Source of the DNA: Isoetes taiwanensis
Taxonomy: Eukaryota; Streptophyta; Lycopodiopsida; Isoetales; Isoetaceae
Reading direction: 5' to 3'
DNA: 64,000 nt
NCBI GenBank assembly: GCA_021234155.1
Contig: JAJEKV010000132.1
Location: 1,242,001 to 1,306,000, forward strand
Shown here: positions 1 to 10,537 of the stretch, piece after piece
How positions within the stretch are numbered: the first letter of the stretch is position 1
Layout: every line of letters starts with the position of its first letter
The notes under the pieces: generated by a model
Database searches by the model: none
What the model saw: only the letters and a program-made list of their open reading frames with translations
What the model was told of the DNA's origin: nothing
Position numbers and translations under genes: made by a program

Positions 1-2600
1 TTCATACCCAATGTATGTGATGCCGCCATAAACCTTGCCATATGTGAATGCGGAAAATCTCAACACTGGAGTACATAGTTTTGGAAATAACTCTTAACTC
101 ATTCCCTTCTTATCTCCTGCTCCATCTACAACTCCATCTACAACCTGTGGTAGCATCCTTAGACATGGTAATATTTTTCTCGCAAGTGACTTAAGATTAA
201 CCCTAGCTCCCAACATTTTTAGAAATATATGCATTTTTTCTAATGTCCTTGCTTGACTAACCTCCAGGCTTTTAATCCAATACCATTTTCAATGACGAAG
301 TTGACTAATCTGCAAAGATTCTCAGCTACAACATGACTAACCTGCGTTTCTTAGCTACAACATGTAGCCAGATACACGATGCACTTTCGTTAAATTTGTC
401 TCCATTCTATGATGGAGCTCAAACCTAGATTGCTCCCGAATTTGGAATCCAAAGGCTTCATTGCGGAATGCCCCCGCCATTCATAATAAAATCAATATGC
501 AATAATACCTCGGAATAGTCTGTTTTACGTTTCAAACTACTTACAGTTGTTGGGCTGGTCGAGGATGTAACCGGCATTTGGGCCTCATACACATAGTGGG
601 ATGTCATACACGCGATAATTAAGCCTTGCAAAGATGGCGAAAAAATGTGCGGTTAAACAACATCTTGAAAATGCATCCTCGGATACTCAAGCTTTGAGCT
701 TTTTCTTATTTAATTGAAGATAAGTCTAAGATGATGTTTCACTCCCTTCGCATAAGAAGGGAAGCAAAGGCATGCTTATATTGCCCACTGTATTAGGTAC
801 TTTAAATAAACCGGAAATAATGAAGACCTTGAAAAGGTAGAGCACATGTTCTCGTCCATAAGAAAAACCGAAAGCAAAGGGTCGGTCTAACAAACTTCTT
901 CATCTTCGTGCATCTAACGTAAGAATAGTCCGGGTTTTGCCCTTCTAAAGCATTAACTTTGGGCATATGTGATTGTATAAGCGTCATAAAGTCACGAAGA
1001 AGAGCATAACGCATTCACTTGCGCAATTGCCGCATCCTGTCTCTCCTCTCACGCTGCGTGCATGTAGTAGCACCCGGAAAACATGTATAACATGAGAAAA
1101 CCATAAGCATCATATGGCTAAAAGACGAATTCACATATGGCGTTGGTTACCTGGATGTTGTGATCCGCTAATTTTTTCCGCCATATTTCCTCCATCTATA
1201 TCCATGACGAAAGTGAGATTCGCCTCTTTGTAAAACCTTGAAGAATTACGCTATTTTTAGCACGACCATTTCAATGGGATGCTTAGAAATTTGCAAACGT
1301 TTTCGCACAATTGCATGTGCAAATGGGGAGTGCTTGTCTAAAAATGCGAGAGCTTATTTAAAAAATTGCGAATCTAGAAAATGGGGTGATTCTCAGAGAA
1401 TGCAAACCTGCCATTACCATGTCTTCCTGAAGCACTACATCAAACACCAATGTATAATAAATGTTGATGTCGCCAACACCATTTTTCCATAGCTCCATTG
1501 TTCTTTTGCTCATTTATTCTCGTGATCAATTGAAAGATCGTACTTGCCTTTCTAGCTCATTTAGAATTTTTGGTAAACCCATCCACAACCAATCAACACC
1601 CTTCCAATCCAAGGCATCTGCAATATCATGCTATTTGGGATTATAGACTTTGTAATTGAACTAAAGCTCCATCAAGCATCACACGGCCAAGAATAATCTG
1701 CAATGCCGCTTTTAAGGCACAATAGGATAAGGCATAGCCATTTTAGGGCATGAGGCGACTCCATATATTTGTGTCCGGACTATTTTTTCACAATGGAATA
1801 CATCCTATCTTCGCAGAAGTACTGCATAATAGCCGGAAGCCCATTTGTATCTGCCCAATCCCTATTCTAAAAGAGGTTGGGCACAAAACCCTCTCAGACA
1901 AATGCAATCCTTCGATGAAACCCCCCTAAGAACAAATCCGACCATCACAAGATCTTCCTAAGGACCTTCGTAGATCGCCATGGACCTAGTGCAACTAAGA
2001 CGATAAAGTCGAAAAGAGGAAGAGAGAGAATTTTGCAACGAAATCGCGGGTCATCCAAATTTTAGGGCAAAAATTTTAGACCATCGATTTAGGGCAACAT
2101 ACACCTATGACATACAATATAATTTTATAATATAGGATGGTCTATGGTTTCAGGAATTCTTATTTTTTACATCCATATCAAATCCCCCTGGAACCCTTGT
2201 TATTTTGCTACATATTCATATAAAAGCTTTAACTCTACAACTTCCCATTTGAAAGAACATCTAAGATGCACCCTTATAAGACTTCGATTGTGACCCTCTA
2301 GGCATCATCAATGCTGGTCTACAAGGAATCATCGAAAATATCGAAATTCACTAATCACAATATATGCAATATGCACGAGAACATTCCATCATGTCCAAAA
2401 CTATTAGTCGCTTTAGAGAAAGTACAAGAGAGGTACAAAACGAGAACTAAATAAATAAACATGTGTGTCAACGTGTCAACTTCGCGTGTCTTACAAGACT
2501 ATCATACCTGTGTGATGAAGTGATAAATGCTATGAATATTTTAAAACTTCATATGTTGTATCTTTAAGCTCAATAAAAACAAAATAAAACCTTACACCAA
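1..2600. other. Intergenic DNA, no gene recognised
   Basis: I see no conserved protein motif, RNA gene or transposon end in this stretch. Open frames are short and overlap on both strands, as expected by chance in AT-rich DNA. It may be old repeat sequence. Confidence 0.5.
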
Positions 2601-2711
2601 ATGACCATATAATATATGTATGTCAACTAATGTTCTTAATAATATCTTTATTCTTTTGAATTTAATCCCAATAAAAAGGTCGACAACGCTGGGTACGCTG
2701 GGTAAAAAGAT

Positions 2712-2791
2712 AAAGAGAGTTTTTAGCGTCCAAAAGACAAGAGAGAGGGTCTTAGCGACCCAAAAAGACAAGAGAGTTTTTAGCGTCCACG
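2712..2791 (+). repeat. Short direct repeat (about 20 bp, two copies)
   Basis: The phrase AGAGAGTTTTTAGCGTCCA occurs near 2713 and again near 2772, with a related phrase between them. It lies just upstream of the first copy of the small-gene 5' region. No function is evident. Confidence 0.6.
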
Positions 2792-2872
2792 AGCTTTGGC
2801 GACGGAAGAAAAAAAAATGGGACCATAACGCAGACTTCTGCAAAACGTCACTATCACTATGTGGTAGCCTAG

Positions 2873-3208
2873 GTTTTGCTCTAATAAATAAACACTCAAG
2901 TCGAGCAAACAAAGGAAGGCAAGGAAGAAGAACTTCATCTCCAGGTAATAAATTCACGCCCAGAATTTTGCGAAAGCTTGGGATTTTATTCACGTCAAAT
3001 CAATAAAAGAGCTGCTAATTGTGATGATATTATTGATGTGTGTTAATAGCAGATGGATTCAATGAAGAAAATGAGCGACAACACAGCCAACGTTATTCTG
3101 ATGCCAGTATGGAGGCCATGCTCTGCAATCCAGCTTAGTATCCCTCCAGAACATCAGCCTCAAATTAATGTAGAAATTCCAAAGAAAAGTATTTTGAGCT
3201 TTCCCTAA
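2873..3208 (+). pseudogene. Chimeric relic of the small 116-aa gene family (5' region plus start)
   Basis: Positions 2873 to about 3093 closely match 8101-8300, the presumed promoter, leader and first 14 or so codons of the intact gene at 8261. Both copies begin their similarity at a TATA-like CTAATAAATA. This copy has about 20 extra bases before the ATG at 3053, ending in TAATAGCAG, which could be a splice acceptor. After the codons for MSDNTANV the sequence departs completely from the intact gene and runs to a TAA at 3206-3208, giving a 51-codon reading frame. The new tail includes PPEHQPQINVEIPKKS, which I do not recognise. Either a rearrangement fused the old 5' end to unrelated DNA, or this is the first exon of a different gene. 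Confidence 0.6.
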
Positions 3209-3230
3209 TTAATGACATTGGTGATGCTAA

Positions 3231-3330
3231 TTCTGCGATATTTGAATGGAAGCTTCATTCTGCGATATTCTGCGATATTTGAATGCGATATTCTGCGATA
3301 TTTGAATGCGATATTCTGCGATATTTGTAC
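3231..3330 (+). repeat. Tandem repeat of GCGATATTCTGCGATATTTGAAT-type units
   Basis: Several imperfect copies of the phrases TTCTGCGATATTTGAATG and CTGCGATATT follow each other here, with about 23-27 bp spacing. They explain the repetitive reading frame on the minus strand. The array sits directly 3' of the chimeric relic. Confidence 0.75.
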
Positions 3331-3551
3331 AATCCTCAGAAGCAACTTCGTCTCGAATTGCTATAGAAGGTGGCCTTGCTGATGTGGGTCCTTTCCCTGC
3401 CATTCTATGGAGGTTTCCCCGGTCCATTAAAGATAAAAAGCTCGAATTTCAGATCCATTTGGAAGTGAAGTTGCGCTTGATTTGGTCTGTTAAGAATAAG
3501 TGGGGCTTTTCATGCAGCGATCACATGGGTAAGCTTTTCTGCGGGGGCTGA
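3306..3551 (+). other. Coding-like stretch, family not recognised
   Basis: An open frame of 81 codons begins inside the tandem repeat and continues with protein-like sequence, including EGGLADVGPFPAILWRF and LEVKLRLIWSVKNKWGFS. A possible splice donor (ACATGGGTAAGC) lies near 3525-3536. I do not recognise the family. It could be an exon of a decayed gene connected with the preceding relic, or chance. Confidence 0.25.
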
Positions 3552-3751
3552 AGCACTGCTGTCCCGTGCTGATCTGCAGATCCCCGCAGCCGTTCACATG
3601 CTGCTGACAACAATTTCCCCGCAGTTGCTTTTGGAATGACGATGTCGCACTGCCTTTCAGCCACAAAATATCCGGAATCAGCTATGTCCCGTGGATTCGT
3701 CGGAACCGTGACCTTGCCTCAAAAATTTCTATCGAAATTTCATTCCAGCTA

Positions 3752-5655
3752 GGGGAGGGTGTCCATTGGCTGCTCACTTAAGGGCGTAAACAGAATGGCA
3801 GCCATGTGCACACCTGAAATGCTATGCATGCTACATGGTAGCGTGCCCAACGCGATAACCTACACTACAGGCCTAACAACATGCCAAGTTCGTAATGCCA
3901 CCTCAAGCTATAAGGTGTCAAAGAGGTGGGAGTAGTGGTACCACCAGGGCTAAGGTGGTAGCCCCCTAGGATACTAGGCAGCCCATTGAAGGCTACAATG
4001 ATAAAATTGAAGAGAACCAGCTTTCTTTTAACAGCAATCATGATCAAAAATTGTTAAGCATTCTTGTATTGAAGCAAATTCACAAAGTTCCCACTGTTTT
4101 ACATCTCAACCAGAGCAAAAACAATCTGGTTATACAGCAGAAATGTTCCAATTGTTAAACAGCATTGGAAAAGTCTAAATAATGTCAAATAGAGTATATA
4201 TTCCATTGATTGGGTTGAAGAGCAATTACGGGGCTGCTTCCACAAGAAGAAATGGTGTCATAACCTGCAGCATACCTCAGATACATTACTTGAATGGCAT
4301 ACAGTCCAAGCCTACAAGCATACAAATACATTTACGTAACCTATAACTTATAAAAGAAATTAACGTAACAATTGAAGCATGCTTACAAGAAATTAATCTG
4401 CTCTGTCCATATGCACATAAAGAGGAAAGTTCAGTTTCGGGAAAGAATTTTACAAAAGACTCATTTCTGGGAAATAGTAAATTATGTGGTAACGTCCTTA
4501 ACAAAAGCTGCTCTTCTAGTGGCAATACTATTCTGATTGTAGGATGTGTTGTTGGAGTAGTCTTATGCATTACAATTTTAGCACTTGTCTACATTTGGTT
4601 TGTCCCGATAGAAATCCAAGCTTATGATAAAAAATCCAGACATGGCCTCAAGACTGAGAGAATGAAGGTGGATCTATCTACCCCTGTTACCATGTTTGAC
4701 AATAGGAACCTCAACATAGCCCATCTCATGGAGGCTACAGATAATTTTTCCACCGATAACATCACCTCATTTGGTCTCACAGGTACAGTCTACAAGGCCT
4801 CTTTTTTAGATGGAACTGTTGTTGATATTAAAATGTTAAGGGGCCCTCCTAAACCTAATCAGCAATTGATGAAAGAGCTTACTGTTCTGGGACAAATAGG
4901 CCATTTTAATGTTGTTCCTTTACATGTTTTTGATACTACTGCTTTATGTTCCAAGTCAAGAATATATTATAGAATATAGAAACATTAAGAACAAATGAAT
5001 AAAAAAAAACTTCTGAAAATGCAAACTTTGTTTACCTCTAAGTTACATGTAAAAGATATATCAACAGTTTGATGCAGAAGCCTGGGCAGCTACGTTGCCA
5101 ACTTATCAGGTACTTTTCTAATGGAATAAGGCCTATCCTGCAATGAATTTTGCCAAAATTAAAACAAAGAATAATTAAATGCACTAAAATTAAAAGGTAA
5201 AGATGATGTCTTCACTAAAGATCTAAAAGGTCAAAATGATTCCAATCTTTCTGAAAACATTGAAAATCAGACCTGATACCTGTGTACAAGAGAATCTTTG
5301 AAACACGCACTGTAATACTCTTAACGCAGCCTTCTCTCTTGTAACCCTGTGGGAGCGAATACTATCTCTCAAAGAAAGCCAATCCATGTGCGTAAGCACG
5401 AATCCCCGTGGTCAAACATGATGCATCAACTCTAAAGGGCCGGCGGGACTTTTGAAGCTATATCGAGCAACAGGACTCCTAAGGTCGCCGATGATTATGG
5501 CAAAGCCCTCTGGGGACCGGGCCGGAGCTAGCGTTTCTCCCTCCATCGAGCCCTAACCGAAACTACGAAAAACCCTTGCACGCTTTTGCCACGCTGCGCT
5601 TGGGATTGCCACATCCGCCACGTGGAGTGCCGCCGTGGGCTTCCACCTCCCCTAT
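3752..5655 (+). repeat. Inverted duplication, copy A
   Basis: This segment matches the reverse complement of about 34270-36305 over nearly its whole length. Shared landmarks are the GGGGAGGGTGTCCATTGG end, the block containing TAAGGTGGTAGCCCCCTAGG, the kinase pseudogene, and the GC-rich end around 5580-5650. Copy A lacks about 240 bp of leucine-rich-repeat sequence present in copy B. The two copies are some 29 kb apart and in opposite orientation. Confidence 0.9.
4430..4979 (+). pseudogene. BIR2-like LRR receptor kinase pseudogene, copy A
   Basis: The frame reads the end of an LRR ectodomain (KNFTKDSFLGNSKLCGN), a hydrophobic membrane span at about 4527-4604, a basic stop-transfer patch, and the start of a kinase domain. 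The kinase part shows HLMEATDNFSTDNI, a degenerate glycine loop (FGLTGTVYKASFLDGT), the lysine strand as VVDIK, and LGQIGHFNVVPL. This resembles BIR-type (BAK1-interacting) pseudokinase receptors, whose members carry MEATxxFxxDNI and GTGRTGTVYKA here. The frame ends shortly after the beta-4 region with an unrelated tail and a stop, so the catalytic loop, DFG and C-lobe are missing. The LRR part is also absent. The identical truncation in copy B shows that it predates the duplication. Confidence 0.8.
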
Positions 5656-5789
5656 TTCAGCCCCTCGGCTTTCATCAAGATTTTCATCTTCTTGTTTGGA
5701 TTTTCATCTTCTCTTTGGATTTGCCCGAACCATACCTTTGTTTTTGCAATTCCATACCACTTCGGCGTAACGCTAACAAATTCGATTGA

Positions 5790-6290
5790 AAAGGTAAAAG
5801 GGGAAGATTAGGTTAGTTATATGGCAAGATCGATTCTTTTATACCCGGCAAGATCGGGCAATGCTTGATTCAAGCAAAACAATGGTTTTTGGGCCTCATG
5901 TGAATAAGTTTTCGCTTCTTTGAATTCGGCCCAAATTTAATAAGCGGTCTGGCCTCACTCAAATATTCGGCTCAACTTCGGCTTGCGGAGTGAGCGCTGA
6001 TGTCGAATGAAAAAGATCGGCCGAATGATTTAAGGGCCATTTGGAAAATTTCTCTATCATGTGAACGGCCCATCAGCCTTCAAGGCTGATCAGAAAATCG
6101 TGAAATTTAAGAATGAGCGCCCTCTTTGCCTCCCCGAAGAATAATGGCGAGAAGCTAATCGTAGAATTAAAGGGCCTGAGGCATACCTTCGCTCCTGATG
6201 AGTCCAGTTCTTTTTTAGTTCCAAGTTTTAAGCATTTACTATGAACCAAGTAAAAACAGGCAAAATTTCTGTTATATCACAAAGTGGCTT
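5790..6290. other. Intergenic DNA with one gene relic
   Basis: No gene is seen apart from the short small-gene relic at 6148-6205. Confidence 0.5.
6148..6205 (+). pseudogene. Third, fragmentary relic of the small 116-aa gene
   Basis: About 58 bp match 8371-8430, the codons for REANRRIKGPVRHTLAPDE of the intact gene, with a 2-bp deletion in the middle and a small deletion near the end that break the frame. Neither the 5' nor the 3' part of the gene accompanies it. This gives three members or pieces of this family within 6 kb. Confidence 0.7.
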
Positions 6291-6314
6291 CTAACATGTA
6301 TACAGTCAACATAA

Positions 6315-6435
6315 GAACTTCCATAAGGATTTACAGCATAAAATATCTGTTCAATACACATCAAAGCCTTCAGATAGAGCAAAACCGGCCAGAACAAGTT
6401 GCGTTTACAAGAATTTCCATCATAAGGATTTACAG
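6315..6435 (+). repeat. Direct repeat of a 25-bp phrase
   Basis: The phrase TTCCATAAGGATTTACAGCA (second copy TTCCATCATAAGG...) occurs near 6319 and again near 6415. The repeat is short and its function is unknown. Confidence 0.5.
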
Positions 6436-7064
6436 CATAAACTTCCACGGTTTTAGTAACTTCCACGGTTTTAGTTTGGTATTTGGAATTCAGCGGTCTG
6501 GCCTAAGATTTGACTGGTGTAGAGTACGGAAAACCGTATAATTTGAGGGATTTGAGGAGCTTGTTGGCATTTAGATGTCCTGTGAGGAACGGGCTAATGT
6601 CTGCGGCCATTTGCAATGTCTGGAAATGGAATGGGGAGATTTCACATGATGGATTTGGGTTGCCTGACAGCGAGCTGCTTCATGCCGATGGAGATGGACA
6701 GTGGTTTTGTATGTGCCGAGGATGTCTGCGGGAGAGGCCATTGGAGGTAGGAATCTCGATTTACTGTGGTTGAATGATTGAATTTCATTTTGTTTTCCTT
6801 CGAACTTGGCGCAAGCGCAGTAGCAACATGAAATCAGAGGTTCTTGGCTGCGTTTGTGGTCGTGCATGTGTCTGATTAGAAATTTCGGACCATATTTCTG
6901 TGATGGATTCAATACTCCAATCCATCTGTTCGCCCATGATTTTACCGGCCTCTTCATTTTCTTCAGATTCAAGCCTTTCTGCGGTTTCGTGCTGCTTTGA
7001 AGGGGCTTATTTATTAGAGTCAAAATCATCACCCTGTTTTGAGATAAATCCACGGAATATGAAC

Positions 7065-7495
7065 GTACGGATATGGCTCTGCAGTAATGCCAGTGGATCA
7101 GAATTCAAATGCGGGATATGGATCGGGCGATTTCTTCTCCAAATTTGGGCATTCAGCATAGTTCGCCAATAGTTCCCGTGGATCAGAATCTAAATATTGG
7201 CTATCGATCACCGATTTCTGGGGGGATAGAGCAGAATCAAAGCATGGGTTTTCACAGGCAGATGCATCTGCCAGAACCGCCGGAAGCAGACGTGCAGGTA
7301 ATGCTTAAATCTCTGCCGGAAAAAGGGGAAGCTTTTGCAGGCTGTAATGCAAGCAGGGCCTCTGCTTCAAATGCTTCTTCTGGCAGGGCCATTGCCATGT
7401 TGGGGAGTAGGAAGTTTCTAGAAAGCTCTACATCTTGTATATATGTTCTGGAGTGGTGCTTTTTTTGTGTGACAATGTATTGTATTGCAATGTAA
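7065..7495 (+). other. Coding-like stretch, family not recognised
   Basis: A 128-codon open frame from 7109 reads protein-like sequence (SSPNLGIQHSSPIVPVDQ, HRQMHLPEPPEADVQ). A 48-bp phrase coding PVDQNxNxGYxS appears twice, near 7089 and 7167, in different frames, so it is an internal duplication. A possible splice donor follows GACGTGCAG at 7298. I do not recognise a family. It may be an exon of a decayed regulatory gene. Confidence 0.25.
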
Positions 7496-8100
7496 ATATG
7501 TGTGAGATCTTAATGTGGACTTGTGCTTATGAATATAACGTAATGACCATGTGTATAGGTTGTAAGTGTAATGAATAAATGAGATTAAATGTTTGTATGG
7601 TTCCATGTAACCTTAGAAAGTGGCAAGGTGTTTTTTTATGGAAAAAACATCAACCCTTGATTTAGCATGATCTTGAGGATATACTCGAAATCAATGGCTC
7701 ACGTAAAACGATCCAAAAGAAACCCATAAACCCTTGATTGGATACACATCAAAGCCCCATAAAACAAAAGCACAATAAAGAACGACAGACTCACAAATCA
7801 TTGCCAAAAGCTCCATAGACTCGCATATCATCGTCAAAAGCTCTGTAGACTCGCCAGAACCTCCATAAACATCAAGAAACTCCAAGAAACCACTACGAAA
7901 CATCCACAGACCACCAAGAAACTGTGTCTATGGCTGGTGGCTCCTATGGAACGTTCACAAGGACTTAAAGCACATTCTTAGAAAATTCCTTGAAACACAT
8001 TCTTAGAAATTGTCCATTGACCCCAGATGTGGCACAATCTATTCTAGACCATTCAACCTGCAAAATGAAGACTATCTGGAAATTCTTAAAAACCTTTGGG

Positions 8101-8260
8101 ATTTTGCTCTAATAAATACACACCTAAGTCGAGCAAACAAAGGAAAGCAAGGAAGAACAACTTTATCTCCAGGTAATAAAATTCACGCCCAGAATTTTGC
8201 AGAAACTTGGGATTTTATTCACGTCAAATCAATAAAAGAGTTGCTAATTGTGATGATATT
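8101..8260 (+). promoter_or_regulatory. Presumed core promoter and 5' leader of the small gene
   Basis: CTAATAAATA near 8108-8117 is TATA-like, and about 140 bp of purine-rich leader follow before the ATG at 8261. The block is conserved in the paralogous copy at 2873-3052, and the similarity starts at the TATA-like box. CCAG/GTAATAA near 8170 could be a leader splice donor in both copies. Confidence 0.4.
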
Positions 8261-8611
8261 ATGGATTCAGCGAAGAAAATGAGCGACAACACAGCCAACG
8301 TAGAAGAAAAGGCGCCTGAAGTTGCGATTGTGAATCAAACCGGCCAAAAAATTGTTCTACGAGAAGCTAATCGTAGAATTAAAGGGCCTGTCAGGCATAC
8401 GCTTGCTCCTGATGAGGTCCAAACTGTGCGGGCTCCTCAAGATGGAGGCACTTATTTTCGATGGAGTATTTTTGTGCCCGAAAATCCCAATTCCGACCGT
8501 AGTGTAAATTGCCATATTGAGAGCCAGGATTTGGTCGATAATTCTAAGCTCACCATTGTTGCTCTGAATGAGAATGTCTACCAGATCAACAAGGAGCCTA
8601 GGGCTAAGTAA
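8261..8611 (+). CDS. Small intact protein, 116 aa, family uncertain
   Basis: A single uninterrupted frame starts MDSAKKMSDNTANVEEKAPE and ends YQINKEPRAK. After a charged N-terminus of about 20 residues comes a compact beta-rich-looking domain: VAIVNQTGQKIVLREANRR, a loop with TLAPDEVQTVRAPQDGG, then TYFRWSIFVPEN. There is no signal peptide or membrane span. The NQTGQ/IVLRE opening resembles small plant proteins with a DUF7748-like domain, but that link is tentative. An AATAAA polyadenylation signal lies 65 bp after the stop at 8676-8681. I chose this ATG because its context is shared with the relic at 3053; an internal Met at residue 7 is also possible. Two relics upstream show that the family duplicated locally, and the intact frame suggests this copy is functional. 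Confidence 0.6.
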   Translation: MDSAKKMSDNTANVEEKAPEVAIVNQTGQKIVLREANRRIKGPVRHTLAPDEVQTVRAPQDGGTYFRWSIFVPENPNSDRSVNCHIESQDLVDNSKLTIVALNENVYQINKEPRAK

Positions 8612-8829
8612 GCATTTGGTGTTATATTTTGATGTATTGGGTTTTCTTCTTTCCTATCTATACGATCTGCATTGCAATAAAGTTCCTTCGAACAATGCCC
8701 AAAAATGCTTGCTTGACGTATATGTATTGCTGTACTGTACCTTTTAAAATCAAAATAATGGCAATAGCTCAAAAGTTGAGAAACCCACAATTCCATTATC
8801 CTTGCAAAAACAACTACTTCTGAAATGAA

Positions 8830-10100
8830 AAAGCGTCCCATCCAACATCTTAGAGATCAATACACTTTCCCAATTCAAGGCACGTTTTCCTGCCATTTTC
8901 CTACTAGAAAGAACATGCAACCCAAAATCTTCAATTCATCTAGCCAGATCTTCCTCACAACTAGTGCTAGCATTCCATCCCATCTCCCCAAGGATTAGCA
9001 CATTTCGTCAACCCAATTTTTATCTACAAGATTATGGGCATTTTAACAAATGCAACAAATATAGGTGGTATTTTCAAATTAACAAACAAAATTTAAGGAA
9101 TTTTTATGAGCAAATTGACTAGCTAGAGATTTTTCAATCTATTCCATTAACCTATTTTTCTTGCATGTTCAAATGCCTTGGTTTTTCAGATTGGTAGCTA
9201 CACTATGTATTAGGTCCTACAAACAAACTGCATTTTATGCCAATGAACAAAAGGCTTTTGGATGCCGAACAAATGGATGCCGGACAAATTCTAGATTGAC
9301 TATTGGCATCATAATGTTTTTAGAATATTCAGACAGCTCTTTTTAGGCACATTCTGACTTACCATTCTAATTGTAAGGAGTCAGTGTCAAACTTATTTGA
9401 AAGTGTTTCTTTTCCAAAAAATAGATTCACAACCATTGCAAGTTTGGTTTAATATACCTGCTTCGCATTTGTTTACATAAAGGAGAGCATTGTAAATTTA
9501 TTGGATCCTTCCTTGTAAATGGTTTTCTGAATAACATCTCAATAGCAACATACATGATGTATTTGCATGACATCATTGTGATTTTAGAGCATAGTTCACG
9601 AAGGTTGAATTGGCAGCATGAAAGATCTCAAACACAGTGTCCTTGGCTTCCATAACAAGATGCATTATCCACATTCCAACAGTGCAGATGAACATCCAAC
9701 CATAATGATTAAACTTGGTAGGTTTCTATAATTTAACCTACTACTCTAATATTGATTTTGCAGTCCATCTTTGGCACCACATCAAATGGTTTTCTATGCC
9801 CATACTGTTGAATGCCTTACATTATAGAAGGAAATGCCAAGTCTCAACCCTTCAACACCAAGACGAGAAGTAAGGTATTGGATTTTAGGATGTGGCAAGA
9901 AGTTCGGCATCTGCAACTGCAAAAAATATAGCCAAGCATCATCAATTTACTGGGTTGCCAGTGCATAACACGCAATCTATCTAGCTATCTATCTTTATCA
10001 TGCGACGGGTTTCAGAATTCTGATGAAGCTCATAAATCAACATAAGAATCAACTGAAGGTCAAGTTCAAGATAATAAATGATGATAAATTCTTTGAGATT
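8830..10100. other. Intergenic DNA, nothing recognised
   Basis: The stretch is AT-rich with no conserved reading frame, RNA gene or transposon end that I can identify. Confidence 0.5.
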
Positions 10101-10135
10101 TTTTTTGCATTTCAAGCACAGATAGAGGAAGAGGA

Positions 10136-10194
10136 AGGGAGGGAGGGAGGGGGGAACGGGAGAGGGAGAGGGAGAGGGAGAGGGAGAGGGTAGG
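10136..10194 (+). repeat. Purine microsatellite, GAGGGA/GGGAGA
   Basis: About 60 bp of nearly pure GGGAGG and GAGGGA units lie on the plus strand. Repeated GGG runs with short spacers could form G-quadruplex or triplex structures. The proline/serine-rich frame on the minus strand is a by-product. Confidence 0.9.
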
Positions 10195-10537
10195 GAGAGG
10201 TTCAATACTGTATATATTTTATATGCAATACATATTATTCGAATGATATGGCACAAATTTGAAGTATAATACTTCAAAAATATGGCAAAAAACATCTCTG
10301 GCACCGAAAATTTTCACATAAGTGAAACTTCAGTTTCCCTTATGCAAAAATCTTTTCGTGTAGTTTCACTTACGTGAAAGATTGCAAAGCGTTTTGGGGC
10401 ATTTTGTTAAGGAAAAAAAAGTTTTTGTGCCACTGGTTGGTCTGTTCTGAGCAGGTGTAATATTATATATAAAGAAAAAGTGTTTAGCTTTAGAATTCAC
10501 CTCAAACGTTGATTACCAGGTTGAGTCAACATGCTCC

